A stretch of 6,124 bases of DNA from Planctomycetota bacterium (GTDB lineage Bacteria; Planctomycetota; UBA11346), in assembly GCA_024641365.1 (NCBI GenBank), contig JAHEDF010000254.1, positions 1 through 6,124 of the forward strand, in the 5' to 3' direction. Below the pieces are notes generated by a model, which saw nothing but the letters and a program-made list of their open reading frames with translations, did no database searches and was not told the origin of the DNA. Made by a program: the position numbers and the translations under genes. Of this stretch, positions 4,944-6,124 are shown piece by piece (position 1 is the stretch's first letter; each line of letters begins with the position of its first letter).

Positions 4944-5540
4944 ATGAGGATGGTTAACTATTTTTGGGTATCGTCGTTTTTGCTTTTGCAAACATCGTTA
5001 GGTAATGCAAGTTCAGTAAATTCTATTAACGTTTCAATTGCTCCAGACATTGCAACAGGGTGTCATCAAATGAGAGCTGATGTCAGAATAATTGAGAATC
5101 TGACATTGGGCATAATGCCATCATATGAATGTGAAAATCGACCTGATCGTCCAATTGACGGTAGCATGAAAATGCAAAGTGGCGTATCAAACACATTCAA
5201 TCGCGTTCTTTTTCCCTGGCGCTATTCCCCTCGTGGCGCAATGACGGATGGCTATTTTCTGGAATTGTTTATTGGCGGTGAACGTGGTGCTTATTCGTCC
5301 GTGTCTGGATCCAGTACCACAGTCAACTTTATTGATGTCGGGACTTGGATAGGATACCAATGGGTTTGGGGTAGCGGGATTAATCTATCCGCTGCTGCCG
5401 GGTTCGCGCACCTGATGTTGTATAGTCGAAACAATAGTAGAGTTTCTACCGAAAGTCATGATGTTAACGACTATCTAGATCAACAAACACGTACGAACAC
5501 GCATTTAGCAAGTGGGTTTTTCTTAGGATGGGCGTTTTAA
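4944..5540 (+). CDS. Probable outer-membrane beta-barrel protein, function unknown
   Basis: A 198-residue exported protein. It begins with a signal peptide (residues 1-22: short basic start, FWVSSFLLLQTSLG, then NAS as the likely cut site). The mature part alternates hydrophobic and polar residues as in beta-strands, with stretches such as GYFLELFIGGERGAYS, VNFIDVGTWIGYQWVWGSGINLSAAAGFAHLML and the closing HLASGFFLGWAF. The terminal Phe and aromatic last strand are the usual signature for assembly by the BAM complex. The size suits a small barrel of about eight strands, comparable to OmpA-like or OmpW-like families, but I cannot name the family. Two cysteines in the early mature part (GCHQM and YECEN) may form a disulphide. 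The ATG at 4944 has AGAGGA about 8 nt upstream. It follows the TetR gene by 98 bp, so it may be co-transcribed or use its own promoter. Confidence 0.75.
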   Translation: MRMVNYFWVSSFLLLQTSLGNASSVNSINVSIAPDIATGCHQMRADVRIIENLTLGIMPSYECENRPDRPIDGSMKMQSGVSNTFNRVLFPWRYSPRGAMTDGYFLELFIGGERGAYSSVSGSSTTVNFIDVGTWIGYQWVWGSGINLSAAAGFAHLMLYSRNNSRVSTESHDVNDYLDQQTRTNTHLASGFFLGWAF

Positions 5541-5567
5541 AGGCATCGTGAACGCGTATCGTTAGGT

Positions 5568-5584
5568 CCTAGAGGCTGTCTAGG
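5568..5584 (+). other. Small hairpin after the barrel gene
   Basis: CCTAGA (5568-5573) and TCTAGG (5579-5584) form a perfect 6-bp stem with a GGCTG loop, 28 bp after the barrel gene stop. It has no T-tract, so it is at best a weak terminator or an mRNA 3' end stem. Confidence 0.3.
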
Positions 5585-5605
5585 GAAATGTAATCTCCAC
5601 TAATC

Positions 5606-5638
5606 AAAAAAGTCGGGGTGCCTGCGTTCCACCCCGAC
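5606..5638 (-). terminator. Intrinsic terminator of the DUF11 gene
   Basis: On the minus strand GTCGGGGTG pairs perfectly with CACCCCGAC (9 bp, 9-nt loop, 5638-5612), followed by six T (5611-5606). This is a textbook rho-independent terminator 20 bp past the stop codon of the DUF11-repeat gene. In the other direction the hairpin has no T-tract. Confidence 0.9.
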
Positions 5639-5658
5639 CCGTGTTGCCATGTCGTTGA

Positions 5659-6124
5659 CTATTTCACCGATACCGTCACGCCCGCATAATTGTTCGCAGT
5701 GTTGTTATCTTGTGTCGTGGAACTGACCGCTGCGGCGTTGGTGTAGGTCAAAAAACTAAACGCATATTTTGGTTTTACGGTAAACGTCAGCGTCGCGGTT
5801 TCGCCGTTGGTCATGTCGCCTAAATTGCAACGCAGTTGGTCGAAGACATAGGTGCAGCTACCGCGCGACACTGTGTACGAAACCAACGATACTGGGTTGT
5901 TGGACACACCGGATGTCAACGAAACTGTTTTTGCCGTTTCGGGCCCCGCATTATTCACGACAACGTTGTAGGTTATATTGCTGCGACGTGGTACCGGGTT
6001 TTGCGCCGCTGTCGTGGTCACGCTGAGATCGGCGATGATTGGGCGCGGATAAATCGTCATGAAACTGGTCACGCTATTGTTGGCGGTGTAGGTTTCCGTT
6101 TCCGCCGCGCTCACACGGACGGTA
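5659..6124 (-). CDS. DUF11-repeat surface/secreted protein, 3' part only
   Basis: The last 154 residues of a longer protein whose frame stays open to the right edge. The window shows the tail of one repeat (TVRVSAAETETYTANNSVTSF) and then one whole DUF11 domain: ADLSVTTTAAQNPVPRRSNITYNVVVNNAGPETAKTV in outline, two cysteines in GSCTYVFDQLRCNLG, GETATLTFTVKP, and a final strand after TQDNNTANNY, ending VSVK. DUF11 modules are Ig-like beta-sandwich repeats found in tandem in large secreted or surface-anchored proteins. The two cysteines probably form a disulphide. The GTG at 6114 lies inside the preceding repeat and is not taken as the start. No sorting signal or membrane anchor follows the last repeat. 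An intrinsic terminator lies 20 bp beyond the stop, so this is the end of its transcript. Confidence 0.9.
   Translation of the reverse strand, partial: TVRVSAAETETYTANNSVTSFMTIYPRPIIADLSVTTTAAQNPVPRRSNITYNVVVNNAGPETAKTVSLTSGVSNNPVSLVSYTVSRGSCTYVFDQLRCNLGDMTNGETATLTFTVKPKYAFSFLTYTNAAAVSSTTQDNNTANNYAGVTVSVK

Noticed and set aside
6112..6114. GTG as the start of the DUF11 protein
   Set aside because: The frame stays open upstream to the window edge, and the residues there are the end of a preceding DUF11 repeat.

Overview
This 6.1 kb stretch looks like accessory chromosomal DNA from a Gram-negative bacterium. The evidence is an outer-membrane-type barrel protein with a signal peptide and a C-terminal Phe, an IS110/IS1111-type transposase, a REP-like double hairpin, and good Shine-Dalgarno sequences with sigma70-like promoters. 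A gammaproteobacterium is the best guess. I cannot place it more closely from sequence alone, and I see no rRNA, tRNA or CRISPR array.

Layout. Bases 1-530 carry no convincing gene. They hold decayed sequence and, from about 360, the 3' non-coding flank of an insertion sequence. Bases 531-1624 (minus strand) are an IS110-family transposase split into two frames. The break is an inserted element of about 50 bp made of two hairpins, placed directly after the last acidic catalytic residue. A strong nested inverted repeat (1622-1699) covers the start side of the transposase. Two small plus-strand genes follow, each with its own ribosome binding site: a four-helix membrane protein (1797-2096) and an AHSA1-like SRPBCC protein (2248-2661). 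A 19-nt-arm inverted repeat separates them.

Bases 2794-4039 hold two minus-strand genes: a small secreted protein of unknown function and a CPBP-family intramembrane protease. The protease is divergent from a TetR-family regulator (4231-4845). The spacer between them is the clearest regulatory unit in the window. It has a near-consensus protease promoter (TTGACA, 17 bp, TATACT on the minus strand) and three copies of a TTTTAGTYGRCTA palindrome. These sit on the regulator -10, next to the protease -10, and just past the protease start site. The simplest reading is that the TetR protein represses itself and the protease.

Downstream of the regulator lies a gene for a likely outer-membrane beta-barrel protein (4944-5540). 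Convergent to it, and running off the right edge, is the 3' end of a DUF11-repeat surface or secreted protein (5659-6124, minus). It is followed by a clear intrinsic terminator on its own strand.

I found no complete new multi-gene system. The points most worth a second look are the TetR/protease operator array, the REP-like insertion that broke the transposase, and the IS flanks, which may hold a bridge RNA.
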